A stretch of 9,585 nucleotides of DNA from VBAS01 sp035292525 (GCA_035292525.1 DATDPZ010000383.1:1-9585), one strand, 5' to 3'; shown: positions 1 through 5,738, counted from the stretch's first letter. A program made the numbers and translations. The notes: generated from the sequence alone by a model not told the origin.

Positions 1-696
1 TTGCTGCAGCTTGTCTTCGTTTTGCAATTGTTCGTATAAGGTGTGAGTGGAAGACCACTGTAAGCCTTTTTTTGTAAAAGCCAATCCTTTTGTAGCCATC
101 CTGGAAAGACCGTAACAAATTTTCATAACCTGCTCGTCAAAAACCACATCGGGAATTGCTTTATAAATCATTCCCATTCTTTCTGCTTCAATTGCCGGTA
201 CTTTATCTCCCAGCATCATCAGCGCAGAGGCTTTCTGCCAGCCAATCAACCTGGGAAGAAAAAAAGTCCCACTGCTATCCGGTATTAACCCGATTTTTGA
301 AAACGCCTGGATGAAGGATGCTGATTCTGTCGCAACAACGATATCACAACATAAAGCAATATTGGCTCCTGCGCCGGCTGCCACTCCGTTAACGGCGGCT
401 ACTACCGGTTTTTCCATTTGGCGGATCTGCAGCACTATCGGGTTAAAGTGTTCTGACAAAATTCTGTTCATTCCCGGGCCCTGAGGATCCACTACTTCGG
501 CCAGGTCCTGCCCTGCACTGAATGCCTTTCCAGTTCCGGTAATTACCACACAGCGAACGAACCTGTCATTTGTACAGATATCCAGTTTCTCCTGCATCAG
601 CAGGGCCATCTCTCTGTTGAAAGCATTCAGTTTATCAGGACGGTTGAGTGTAAGAAAACCAATGGAATCTTTTATTTCAAAAAGAATAGCAGGCAT
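1..696 (-). CDS. paaG: 1,2-epoxyphenylacetyl-CoA isomerase PaaG, 3' end cut by window edge
   Basis: Crotonase-fold enzyme. PaaG converts 2-(1,2-epoxy-1,2-dihydrophenyl)acetyl-CoA, the product of the PaaABCE monooxygenase, to the oxepin-CoA that is then ring-opened. I translated 232 residues from the ATG at 694-696; the frame is open to base 1, so roughly 30 C-terminal residues of a family of about 262 lie outside. Visible motifs are SAGQDLAE (60-67), the oxyanion-hole region NGVAAGAGANIAL (103-115) and SFIQAFSKIGLIPD (127-140), which is typical of PaaG rather than generic enoyl-CoA hydratases. Asp140 matches the catalytic Asp of the IPD motif. The following residues are S-S-G where E. coli has C-G-G. 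It is the last visible gene of the operon, 54 nt after paaD. PaaF-like hydratase is the alternative, less likely from the motifs. Confidence 0.9.
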   Translation of the reverse strand, partial: MPAILFEIKDSIGFLTLNRPDKLNAFNREMALLMQEKLDICTNDRFVRCVVITGTGKAFSAGQDLAEVVDPQGPGMNRILSEHFNPIVLQIRQMEKPVVAAVNGVAAGAGANIALCCDIVVATESASFIQAFSKIGLIPDSSGTFFLPRLIGWQKASALMMLGDKVPAIEAERMGMIYKAIPDVVFDEQVMKICYGLSRMATKGLAFTKKGLQWSSTHTLYEQLQNEDKLQQ

Positions 697-711
697 GATC
701 TCTGGTTTGAA

Positions 712-738
712 TGATAAGAAAACAACTAATTCTTATCA
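712..738 (-). promoter_or_regulatory. Perfect 9-bp inverted repeat between paaD and paaG
   Basis: TGATAAGAA and TTCTTATCA are separated by 9 nt and lie in the 54-nt paaD-paaG gap, ending 15 nt upstream of the paaG start. In the transcript this would form a 9-bp, AU-rich hairpin. It has no U-tract like an intrinsic terminator. It could be a processing or stability element, or a DNA palindrome bound by a regulator; the sequence does not decide. Confidence 0.45.
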
Positions 739-750
739 AATCTAAATTAA

Positions 751-1239
751 TTAATGACATTTAAAATAATCAAACGGCTCTTTACAATCATTACACCGGT
801 ATAATGCTTTACAGGCAGTGCTGCCAAATTCACTTATCAGGGTTGTATTGATTGAATTACACCGAGGACATTCAATCCCGTCTTTTGGAACAGAAAACTT
901 TTTATCTGGCGGAGCTATTCCGTATTCTTTTAATTTTCTTTTTCCTGCTTCACTCATCCATTCTGTAGTCCATGGCGGGGAAAGTTGATTTTTAATAATA
1001 ATATTGTTATAACCATGTTCAAGAAAAGCCATCCGGATATCATTATTTATTACTTCTGTAGCAGGGCAGCCGGAGTAAGTAGTGGTGACAGTAATAACAG
1101 GGCTGCCGTTTTCAAAATCAATTTTCCGGATGATGCCGAGATCAGGAACGGAAAGAACCGGTACTTCGGGGTCATATACTTTTTCAAGAATGGAAAGTAT
1201 TTTTTCTTCTTCAGATAATATATTTACTTTCTTTACCAT
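751..1239 (-). CDS. paaD: Phenylacetate degradation protein PaaD (MIP18/DUF59 family with C-terminal Cys domain)
   Basis: 162 residues, the usual PaaD length. PaaD is needed for phenylacetyl-CoA monooxygenase activity in vivo and is thought to act in Fe-S or diiron maturation, not as a subunit of the catalytic core. The N-terminal MIP18-like domain (about 10-95) carries DPEVPVLS (23-30) and TYSGCPA with Cys58, the conserved Cys of this family. The C-terminal part has a metal-binding set: CPRC (Cys124, Cys127), Cys143, Cys149, Cys152 and Cys161 in the terminal FDYFKCH. The start codon overlaps the end of paaC by 7 nt (ATGGTAA), which fixes the start and suggests translational coupling. Confidence 0.95.
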   Translation of the reverse strand: MVKKVNILSEEEKILSILEKVYDPEVPVLSVPDLGIIRKIDFENGSPVITVTTTYSGCPATEVINNDIRMAFLEHGYNNIIIKNQLSPPWTTEWMSEAGKRKLKEYGIAPPDKKFSVPKDGIECPRCNSINTTLISEFGSTACKALYRCNDCKEPFDYFKCH

Positions 1240-2000
1240 TTTGCTCCGGGGTAAGTACGTTGCATATATTGAAGTTCTGTAAGAATAAAACCTAAATGTT
1301 CAGTATGAATTCCATTCTTACCGCCGGTTTGCATAAAAATATTTTCCGGGATATCCAAAGTAGCTTTTGTAAAAACTTCTTTTACTTTATTCAACCATTC
1401 ATCTTTTAGTTTTGAAACATCCACCCCGGTTCCTTCAGCAGCAAGCTGTAATTCATAATCCGAAGGTTCAAATAATTCACCCGTATATCTCCATAGTTCT
1501 TCAATTGCATTTCTGACGCGGCTATTACTTTCTTCGGTTCCATCACCCAGCCTGATCATCCACTCACTACTCCACCGAAGATGATAAGTTACTTCTTTTA
1601 ATGATTTTGCAGCAATGGCTGCCAGCTGTTCATCCTGATTGCTGTTTTGTAATTTACTGAATAATAAAAATTGAAACTGGCTGAATAAAAATTGACGGAG
1701 AATCGTTTGCGCCCAGTCGCCTTTTGGTAATTCCAGCAGTAAACAGTTTTTAAATTCTCTTTCTGATCGCAAATAGGCCAGAGAATCTTCGGCAGATCCA
1801 TTTCCAAGCAGAACCGCTGCATATTGATAAAAATTTCTTGCCTGGCCCAGCAGGTCAAGAGAGATATTAGTGATGGCAATATCCTGTTCCAATACAGGAC
1901 CATGCCCGCACCATTCACTGTTCCTTTGTGCAAGAATAAGTGTGTTGTCTGCAAGATGGAGAGTATAGTTGATTAGTTGATCAGTTGACTGGTTAACCAT
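1233..2000 (-). CDS. paaC: Phenylacetyl-CoA 1,2-epoxidase subunit PaaC
   Basis: 255 residues. PaaC is the structural, ferritin-like subunit that pairs with the diiron subunit PaaA in the monooxygenase core. Family signatures are LADNTLILAQRNSEWCGHGP (16-35), VLEQDIAITNISLDLLGQAR (36-55), the central YHLRWSSEWMIRLGDGTEES and the C-terminal HTEHLGFILTELQYMQRTYP. The only ATG that leaves the conserved LADNTLIL block in place is at 1998-2000. Codons 2-12 (VNQSTDQLINY) lie in an imperfect 8-bp tandem repeat matching, inverted, one just after paaB, so the N-terminus seems to be made of repeat DNA. It starts 6 nt after the four-helix-bundle gene and overlaps paaD by 7 nt. Confidence 0.95.
   Translation of the reverse strand: MVNQSTDQLINYTLHLADNTLILAQRNSEWCGHGPVLEQDIAITNISLDLLGQARNFYQYAAVLLGNGSAEDSLAYLRSEREFKNCLLLELPKGDWAQTILRQFLFSQFQFLLFSKLQNSNQDEQLAAIAAKSLKEVTYHLRWSSEWMIRLGDGTEESNSRVRNAIEELWRYTGELFEPSDYELQLAAEGTGVDVSKLKDEWLNKVKEVFTKATLDIPENIFMQTGGKNGIHTEHLGFILTELQYMQRTYPGAKW
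1966..1997 (-). repeat. Left arm of inverted octamer-repeat pair (inside paaC 5' end)
   Basis: On the minus strand this reads as imperfect 8-bp units of the AACTAATC type (AACCAGTC, AACTGATC, AACTAATC, AAC). It is the inverted counterpart of 2411-2442. Aligned from the outer ends, 6 bases match, then a 4-nt gap, then 18 of 22 match, and all four mismatches are transitions. The arm begins right after the paaC ATG and is translated. Confidence 0.8.
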
Positions 2001-2006
2001 TTGCTT

Positions 2007-2381
2007 TTATTTAAGCTTACTTCTTATGAATGTAATATATCCGTTTAATAACCGGCCCACTTCATCAATCATCTTTTTAAAATAATCAAATTGGATTTGT
2101 GAGAAATACCGGCAGTCTAAAGCATCAATTAAATGATTATGTGTTTCAGATAATGAACCTCTTGCCTGGATACAAAAATGTAATTGATCCTTGTAAGTAA
2201 AACGTCCATGTCCTTCTGCCATATTAGAATTAATAGAACGGGAGGAACGGATTATCTGATCAGATAATCTGTACTTTTCTTCTTGGTGGAAGGATTTTGT
2301 CAGGTCAGTTAATTCATTCTTAAGAATTCTGGCCTTCTTCCAAACTTCCAGTTCAGTAAAACTTTGATTTTTTTCTTCCAT
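2007..2381 (-). CDS. Four-helix-bundle protein (23S rRNA intervening-sequence protein / Avd-like family)
   Basis: 124 residues, typical for this family (about 115-125), small and fully helical by composition. Signatures in order are FTELEVWKKA (8-17), the block LSDQIIRSSRSINSNMAEGH (39-58) and GSLSET (75-80), followed by a last amphipathic helix. Relatives are encoded in 23S rRNA intervening sequences, and a related protein (Avd) is the accessory subunit of diversity-generating retroelements. The biochemical role of stand-alone copies is not established. It has no evident link to phenylacetate metabolism although it sits between paaB and paaC, 6 nt before paaC and 58 nt after paaB. Flanking inverted repeats suggest it arrived as an insertion. 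No reverse transcriptase is visible. Confidence 0.9.
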   Translation of the reverse strand: MEEKNQSFTELEVWKKARILKNELTDLTKSFHQEEKYRLSDQIIRSSRSINSNMAEGHGRFTYKDQLHFCIQARGSLSETHNHLIDALDCRYFSQIQFDYFKKMIDEVGRLLNGYITFIRSKLK

Positions 2382-2410
2382 AAAATCATATTCGATGAAA
2401 TTACTATTTC

Positions 2411-2442
2411 ACTAATCAACTAATCAACCAATCAACCAACTA
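2411..2442 (-). repeat. Right arm of inverted octamer-repeat pair (at paaB stop codon)
   Basis: On the minus strand this reads from the paaB TAG stop as tandem 8-bp units GTTGATTG, GTTGATTA, GTTGATTA. It is inverted relative to 1966-1997, and the paaB stop codon (2440-2442) forms its outer end. Confidence 0.8.
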
Positions 2443-2826
2443 CATCTGATTCACTTCATCCGGTAATTGATAAAATGTGGGATAGCGGTAAATTTTATCA
2501 GTGGCAGGGTCAAACAATTCTCCTGCTTCTTCAGGATTGGTGGCATGAATATATTTTGATTCCACAACCCAGATACTAACACCTTCCATTCTCCGGGTAT
2601 ATACGTCTCTTGCATTTTCAATGGCCATTTGTGCATCTGCAGCATGCAGGCTGCCGGCATGTTTATGATCAAGACCCTGTTTGCTGCGAATGAATACTTC
2701 CCAAAGAGGCCAATCCGCCCCCCCACCCCCCGAAGGGGAGATTTTGGAAGAGTCATTTAATTCGCTGCCTCCGGATTTGTCCTCCGGAATATCACCGTAG
2801 TAAAATTTTCTGAAGAAGTTTTTCAT
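2440..2826 (-). CDS. paaB: Phenylacetyl-CoA 1,2-epoxidase subunit PaaB, with N-terminal extension
   Basis: 128 residues, against about 95 for E. coli PaaB. PaaB is a small non-catalytic subunit that bridges PaaAC heterodimers in the monooxygenase. The core is unmistakable from residue 39: WPLWEVFIRSKQGLDHKHAG, SLHAADAQMAIENARDVYTR, EGVSIWVVES and FDPATDKIYRYPTFYQLPDE. Residues 1-38 have no counterpart in the E. coli protein I compare with. They are Gly/Ser/Asp-rich and run through a C/G-rich palindromic repeat (S-P-S-G-G-G-G). No in-frame ATG, GTG or TTG lies between that repeat and the core, so the ATG at 2824-2826 is used unless the G tracts are mis-sequenced. It starts 28 nt after paaA in AT-only DNA with no Shine-Dalgarno. 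Confidence 0.93.
   Translation of the reverse strand: MKNFFRKFYYGDIPEDKSGGSELNDSSKISPSGGGGADWPLWEVFIRSKQGLDHKHAGSLHAADAQMAIENARDVYTRRMEGVSIWVVESKYIHATNPEEAGELFDPATDKIYRYPTFYQLPDEVNQM
2717..2740 (-). repeat. C/G-rich palindromic repeat inside the paaB 5' region
   Basis: On the transcribed sense this is CTCCCC-TTCG-GGGGG, then TGGGGGGG. The first part folds as a C4/G4 stem closed by a UUCG tetraloop, followed by G6 and G7 tracts interrupted by one T. It is markedly more GC-rich than the surrounding operon and resembles the dispersed C/G-rich palindromes I recall from Bacteroidota genomes. The reading frame of paaB passes through it. Confidence 0.6.
2770..2788 (-). repeat. Small inverted repeat TCCGGA-N7-TCCGGA in paaB extension
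   Basis: Two copies of the self-complementary hexamer TCCGGA are separated by 7 nt within codons of the non-conserved PaaB N-terminus, 29 nt upstream of the C/G-rich palindrome. It could be part of the same inserted repeat material. Its short length means it could also be chance. Confidence 0.35.
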
Positions 2827-2838
2827 TATTAATTTTTT

Positions 2839-2856
2839 AATTCTTAATTACTAATT
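2839..2856. repeat. AT-rich heptamer repeat between paaA and paaB
   Basis: AATTCTTAATTACTAATT is built of 7-bp units (AATTCTT, AATTACT, AATT). Its reverse complement, AATTAGTAATTAAGAATT, closely resembles the heptamer block at 5555-5572. It fills most of the paaA-paaB gap and runs into the paaA stop codon. Confidence 0.45.
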
Positions 2857-3796
2857 AAGCAGCTTGCTGTTTTGTCTTTCGCTTTTCAGCATAAGCCGCA
2901 GCCGCTTCTCTTACCCACTCACCTTCTTTCCAGGCTTTTCTTCTCGCATCCAGTCTTTGTTTATTGCAGGGACCATTTCCTTTTACTACCTGCCAGAATT
3001 CATCCCAGTTGATATCACCAAAATCATAATGCTTTTTTTCTTCACTCCATGTTAGTTTATCATCAGGAAGCTTCATACCAAGAACGGTTACCTGCTCAGC
3101 AATCATATCCACGAAATTTTGCCTGAGTTCATCATTGGTCTTTCTTTTGATCTTCCATTTCATGCTCTGGTCACTGTTGGTGCTTTCTGCATCTTTAGGC
3201 CCAAACATCATCAGCGAGGGCCACCACCACCGGTTGATGGCATCCTGGCACATGGCTTTTTGTTCAGCAGTTCCTTTTGAAAGCACCAATAAAATTTCAA
3301 AACCCTGGCGTTGATGGAAACTTTCTTCTTTACAGATCCGTACCATAGCTCTTGCATAAGGGCCATAAGAAGTTCTGGTGAGCATTACCTGGTTCATGAT
3401 GGCAGCCCCATCTACCAGCCAGCCAATAGCGCCAATGTCGGCCCATGTTAATGTGGGATAATTGAAGATGGATGAATATTTTGCTTTGCCAAGATGCAGG
3501 TCATGAATGGTTTCTTCTCTTGTAATACCCAATGTTTCGCAGGCACTGTATAAATACAAACCATGGCCTGCCTCATCCTGTACTTTCGCAAGCAGAATTG
3601 CTTTTCTTTTTAAGGAAGGGGCCCTGGATATCCAGTTTCCTTCTGGCAGCATACCCACTACTTCGCTATGGGCATGCTGGCTGATCTGCCGGATATTTGT
3701 TTTCCGGTAGGCTTCAGGCATCCAGTCTTTGGGTTCAATTTTTATTTCTTCGTCAATCTTTTGCTGAAAATTATTTTCAAATTTTGTGGTCGTCAT
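2855..3796 (-). CDS. paaA: Phenylacetyl-CoA 1,2-epoxidase catalytic subunit PaaA
   Basis: 313 residues, the usual length. PaaA is the diiron, ferritin-like catalytic subunit that uses O2 and electrons from PaaE to make the 1,2-epoxide of phenylacetyl-CoA. Ligand motifs are visible: Glu45 in SQHAHSE, Glu75 and His78 in KVQDEAGH, Asp129 in WLVDGAA, and Glu158 and His161 in KEESFH, giving two E-x2-H pairs on a four-helix scaffold. The stretches SRAPSLKRKAIL, AKYSSIFNYPTLTWADIGAI and SYGPYARAMVRICKEESFHQ are near-identical to the E. coli protein. The C-terminal tail (KRKTKQQAA) is basic and variable. It lies 53 nt after paaE and 28 nt before paaB, and all conserved residues appear intact. Confidence 0.97.
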   Translation of the reverse strand: MTTTKFENNFQQKIDEEIKIEPKDWMPEAYRKTNIRQISQHAHSEVVGMLPEGNWISRAPSLKRKAILLAKVQDEAGHGLYLYSACETLGITREETIHDLHLGKAKYSSIFNYPTLTWADIGAIGWLVDGAAIMNQVMLTRTSYGPYARAMVRICKEESFHQRQGFEILLVLSKGTAEQKAMCQDAINRWWWPSLMMFGPKDAESTNSDQSMKWKIKRKTNDELRQNFVDMIAEQVTVLGMKLPDDKLTWSEEKKHYDFGDINWDEFWQVVKGNGPCNKQRLDARRKAWKEGEWVREAAAAYAEKRKTKQQAA

Positions 3797-3815
3797 TCAT
3801 CTGGATTTTGAAAAA

Positions 3816-3823
3816 CAAAATTA
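3816..3823 (-). promoter_or_regulatory. Possible -7 box of an internal promoter before paaA
   Basis: On the minus strand this reads TAATTTTG, matching the Bacteroidota -7 consensus TAnnTTTG, 19 nt upstream of the paaA ATG in the 53-nt paaE-paaA gap. No TTTG or TTG lies at the expected spacing upstream, so support is only partial. It could let paaA be transcribed apart from the regulator and paaE. Confidence 0.25.
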
Positions 3824-3849
3824 ACGAAAACCTATGGGGCATTTTGTTA

Positions 3850-4929
3850 TCATTTAATATCAAAATCCACCACTACTTTCTCTGTTTTTGGATGAGACTG
3901 GCAGCTGAGAATAAATCCTTTTTCAATTTCTTCATGCTCCAGACCCCAGTGTACATCCATTTCCACTTCACCTTCCAGCAGCCGTGCCTTGCAGGTGCAG
4001 CACATTCCTCCTTTGCAGGCAAAGGGAAGATCAGCGCCTTGTTTCAGTGCTGCATCCAGAATACTGGTATCCTCATGAAAAGGGAGATTAAAATCAAATT
4101 CTCTTCCATCCACTTTTACCGTAATCCTGCTTTGCGGACCCGTTTCAGTGATCGGGTGCACTGACCGGGGATTAATTCTTTTTGAAGTTGAGCTGGTGAA
4201 CAATTCAAAATGAATTTTTTTTTCATTGATCTGTTTTTTTTGCAAAAAATCTTTTATACAAAAAATCATTTTTTCGGGGCCACAAATAAAAATTTCATCC
4301 ATGGTTGCGAAATCTATCAGGCGGGATAAATCAGTAAGTTTTGCCGGATCAATTCTTCCAAAGCTTACCGGCGCTTCTGTTTTTTCCCTGCTTAAAATAT
4401 GGAGGAGACTGAACCGGCTCAGGAATTGGTTTTTTAAACCTTCCAGTTCTTCAAAAAAAATAATAGAAGATCTTTTGCGGTTGCCATATACCAAAGTGAA
4501 ATGACTGTTTGGTTCAGTTCTAAGCGTTGTTTTAATAATTGAAAGAACAGGGGTGATGCCGCTACCTGCAGCAAAAGCCAGGTAGTTTTTTTTATTGGAA
4601 GGATGGAGTTCAGTATAAAATTTTCCAACCGGTTCCATCACTTCCAGACTGTCACCCGCTTTTAAATTTTCATTGGCAAAAAAAGAAAATAATCCGCCTT
4701 CTACTTTTTTAATAGCCACTTTCCAGGAATGATCTAAAGGAGAACTGCATAAAGAATACGTTCGTCTTACTTCTTCCCCATTGATGGTTGCCCGCATGGT
4801 CAGGCTCTGTCCCTGTTTGAATTTAAAAGCTTCTTTTTTAGTTTCAGGGATATCAAATTCCACCGATACGCAATCAGCCGTTTCCCCTTTTATCTCCTTA
4901 ATTCTTATAGCGTGAAAATGAATGGACAT
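3850..4929 (-). CDS. paaE: Phenylacetyl-CoA 1,2-epoxidase reductase PaaE
   Basis: 359 residues from the preferred start. PaaE carries electrons from NADPH through FAD and a [2Fe-2S] cluster to the PaaA diiron centre. Domain order is ferredoxin-reductase FAD domain with RTYSL (56-60), NAD(P)-binding domain with GSGITP (122-127) and CGPEKM (216-221), then a C-terminal plant-type ferredoxin domain with Cys305-x4-Cys310-x2-Cys313 and Cys343. All expected ligands are present. An in-frame ATG at 4957-4959 would add ten residues and overlap the regulator gene by 23 nt. I prefer the ATG at 4927-4929 because the conserved N-terminus begins there, it lies 7 nt after the regulator stop, and a weak GGA precedes it. 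It is the first enzyme gene of the operon, unlike the E. coli order. Confidence 0.95.
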   Translation of the reverse strand: MSIHFHAIRIKEIKGETADCVSVEFDIPETKKEAFKFKQGQSLTMRATINGEEVRRTYSLCSSPLDHSWKVAIKKVEGGLFSFFANENLKAGDSLEVMEPVGKFYTELHPSNKKNYLAFAAGSGITPVLSIIKTTLRTEPNSHFTLVYGNRKRSSIIFFEELEGLKNQFLSRFSLLHILSREKTEAPVSFGRIDPAKLTDLSRLIDFATMDEIFICGPEKMIFCIKDFLQKKQINEKKIHFELFTSSTSKRINPRSVHPITETGPQSRITVKVDGREFDFNLPFHEDTSILDAALKQGADLPFACKGGMCCTCKARLLEGEVEMDVHWGLEHEEIEKGFILSCQSHPKTEKVVVDFDIK

Positions 4930-4936
4930 ATTTCCA

Positions 4937-5527
4937 TTATAGTTTTCTGAGGCCGTCAATCATGATCGCCACAATGTTGTCTTCCAGTTCCTGGGAGCTG
5001 ATCTTTGCTTCCGAACGATGCCAGCTTTCAATGCCATTTACGGAATGAAGTAAAATCAGTACGGCAGTAGGAGCGTCTATTTTTCTTATTTCGTTTCTTA
5101 CAATTCCTGTTTCAATGATGGTGGCAAACCGCTTACGGTAAAGTCGCCGCTGGTTATGAAAGTTGGAAAGATAAGGCTCAACCAGGTGTTTCCATTCCCG
5201 GTCGGCAACCAGTACTTCTTCAAAATTTTCAATCATTTGCCGGATATGAAACCGAAGCAGGATTTCTATTTTTTTAATAATTTTCTGATTGTTTAATTCC
5301 AGTTCATCCATATGTAAGTTGAAACGATTGGCCACATGAAAACAAACGGTTTCCAGCAATTCGTTTTTTGAGCTGATATGATTATATAAACTTGCTGCTT
5401 CAATACCGACTGTTTCTGCCAGGTCTCTCATGGAAGTAGCAGCAAATCCTTTCTCCCGGAACATCTGGGCTGCTTTTTTGAGAATAAATTCTTTTTTGGA
5501 TGCTTTTTTCCTGCTGGGCTTTACCAT
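4937..5527 (-). CDS. TetR/AcrR-family regulator, likely controlling the paa operon
   Basis: 196 residues, typical TetR length. The N-terminal helix-turn-helix spans about 13-60, with AAQMFREKGFAATSMRDLAE (19-38) and VGIEAASLYNHISSKNELLE (40-59), the classic TetR recognition pattern. The C-terminal ligand domain is helical and ends with the NGIESWHR region (164-171), as in several regulators of acyl-CoA catabolism. It is the first gene of the operon, 7 nt before paaE. By analogy with TetR-type PaaR proteins of other bacteria, the inferred role is repression of the paa genes with phenylacetyl-CoA as inducer; ligand and target are not shown by the sequence. An inverted repeat over its own start suggests autoregulation. 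Confidence 0.88.
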   Translation of the reverse strand: MVKPSRKKASKKEFILKKAAQMFREKGFAATSMRDLAETVGIEAASLYNHISSKNELLETVCFHVANRFNLHMDELELNNQKIIKKIEILLRFHIRQMIENFEEVLVADREWKHLVEPYLSNFHNQRRLYRKRFATIIETGIVRNEIRKIDAPTAVLILLHSVNGIESWHRSEAKISSQELEDNIVAIMIDGLRKL

Positions 5528-5552
5528 ACCATCAAAGATAAGCCTGTATGGT
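5523..5552 (-). promoter_or_regulatory. Candidate operator: inverted repeat ACCATAC-N16-GTATGGT over the regulator start
   Basis: Two perfect 7-bp arms (5523-5529 and 5546-5552) with a 16-nt spacer bracket the -7-like box at 5533-5540 and include the start codon of the TetR-type gene. Position over a promoter at the head of the operon fits a dimeric repressor site. It is not obviously like the GC-rich PaaR sites of other phyla. Confidence 0.4.
5533..5540 (-). promoter_or_regulatory. -7 promoter box TATCTTTG for the regulator-paa operon
   Basis: On the minus strand TATCTTTG matches TAnnTTTG and ends 5 nt before the regulator ATG. No TTTG lies about 20 nt upstream; heptamer repeat DNA occupies that place. 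If used, the transcript would be leaderless or nearly so. Confidence 0.35.
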
Positions 5553-5554
5553 GT

Positions 5555-5572
5555 AATTAGGAATTAGTAATT
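5555..5572. repeat. Heptamer repeat AATTAGG, left block of divergent intergenic region
   Basis: AATTAGG, AATTAGT and AATT in tandem (period 7). The same heptamer occurs in inverted orientation at 5713-5738, so the intergenic region is bounded by inverted heptamer blocks. Confidence 0.5.
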
Positions 5573-5678
5573 TGTTCCAATGGAATTTCTCAGGATAAAA
5601 TTGTAATAAGGAATTCCTGCCGAAGCCTGATTGGTAATTGCTAAGTTCCGTTACTACCTGATTGCAATTTCTGATTTG

Positions 5679-5738
5679 ACCTAATTCCTGTAATATTGCC
5701 CGTCATAATAAAATTCCTAATACCTAATTCCTGATTCC
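5679..5738. repeat. Heptamer repeat ATTCCTA, right block, abutting the kinase start codon
   Basis: 5713-5738 is 3.7 units of period 7: ATTCCTA, ATACCTA, ATTCCTG, ATTCC, ending directly at the kinase ATG. The 12-mer ACCTAATTCCTG occurs identically at 5679-5690 and 5722-5733. The unit is the reverse complement of the left-block heptamer. No plus-strand promoter matching the Bacteroidota consensus was found in this region. Confidence 0.55.

Larger units (their letters stand above)
1966..2442 (-). mobile_element. IVS-like inserted segment: four-helix-bundle gene between inverted octamer-repeat arms
   Basis: The segment lies between paaB and paaC, which are normally adjacent. It consists of a right arm (2411-2442), a gene of the 23S-rRNA intervening-sequence protein family (2007-2381) and a left arm (1966-1997). 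Seen: the inverted arms and the interruption of an otherwise tightly packed operon. Known: in 23S rRNA, intervening sequences coding for this protein family are bounded by complementary ends that form a stem. Inferred: this is an IVS-like insertion into a protein-coding operon. I found no clear target-site duplication and no transposase or reverse transcriptase, so mobility is unproven. Confidence 0.4.

Noticed and set aside
2007..2381. Diversity-generating retroelement suggested by the Avd-like protein
   Set aside because: No reverse transcriptase, template repeat or variable-repeat target gene is present within the window.
1966..2442. CRISPR array from the 8-bp repeats
   Set aside because: The units are only 8 bp, directly tandem and without spacers, and no cas genes are present.
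2451..2756. 101-codon frame in the paaB region (starting MTLPKSPLRGVGG)
   Set aside because: It is a shadow of paaB in another frame; the paaB frame holds the conserved core. It would matter only if the G-tract length were wrong.
3697..4164. 155-codon plus-strand open frame across the paaA-paaE junction
   Set aside because: It lies antisense to conserved paaE and paaA codons, its translation has low complexity with no recognisable domain, and both opposite genes are certain.
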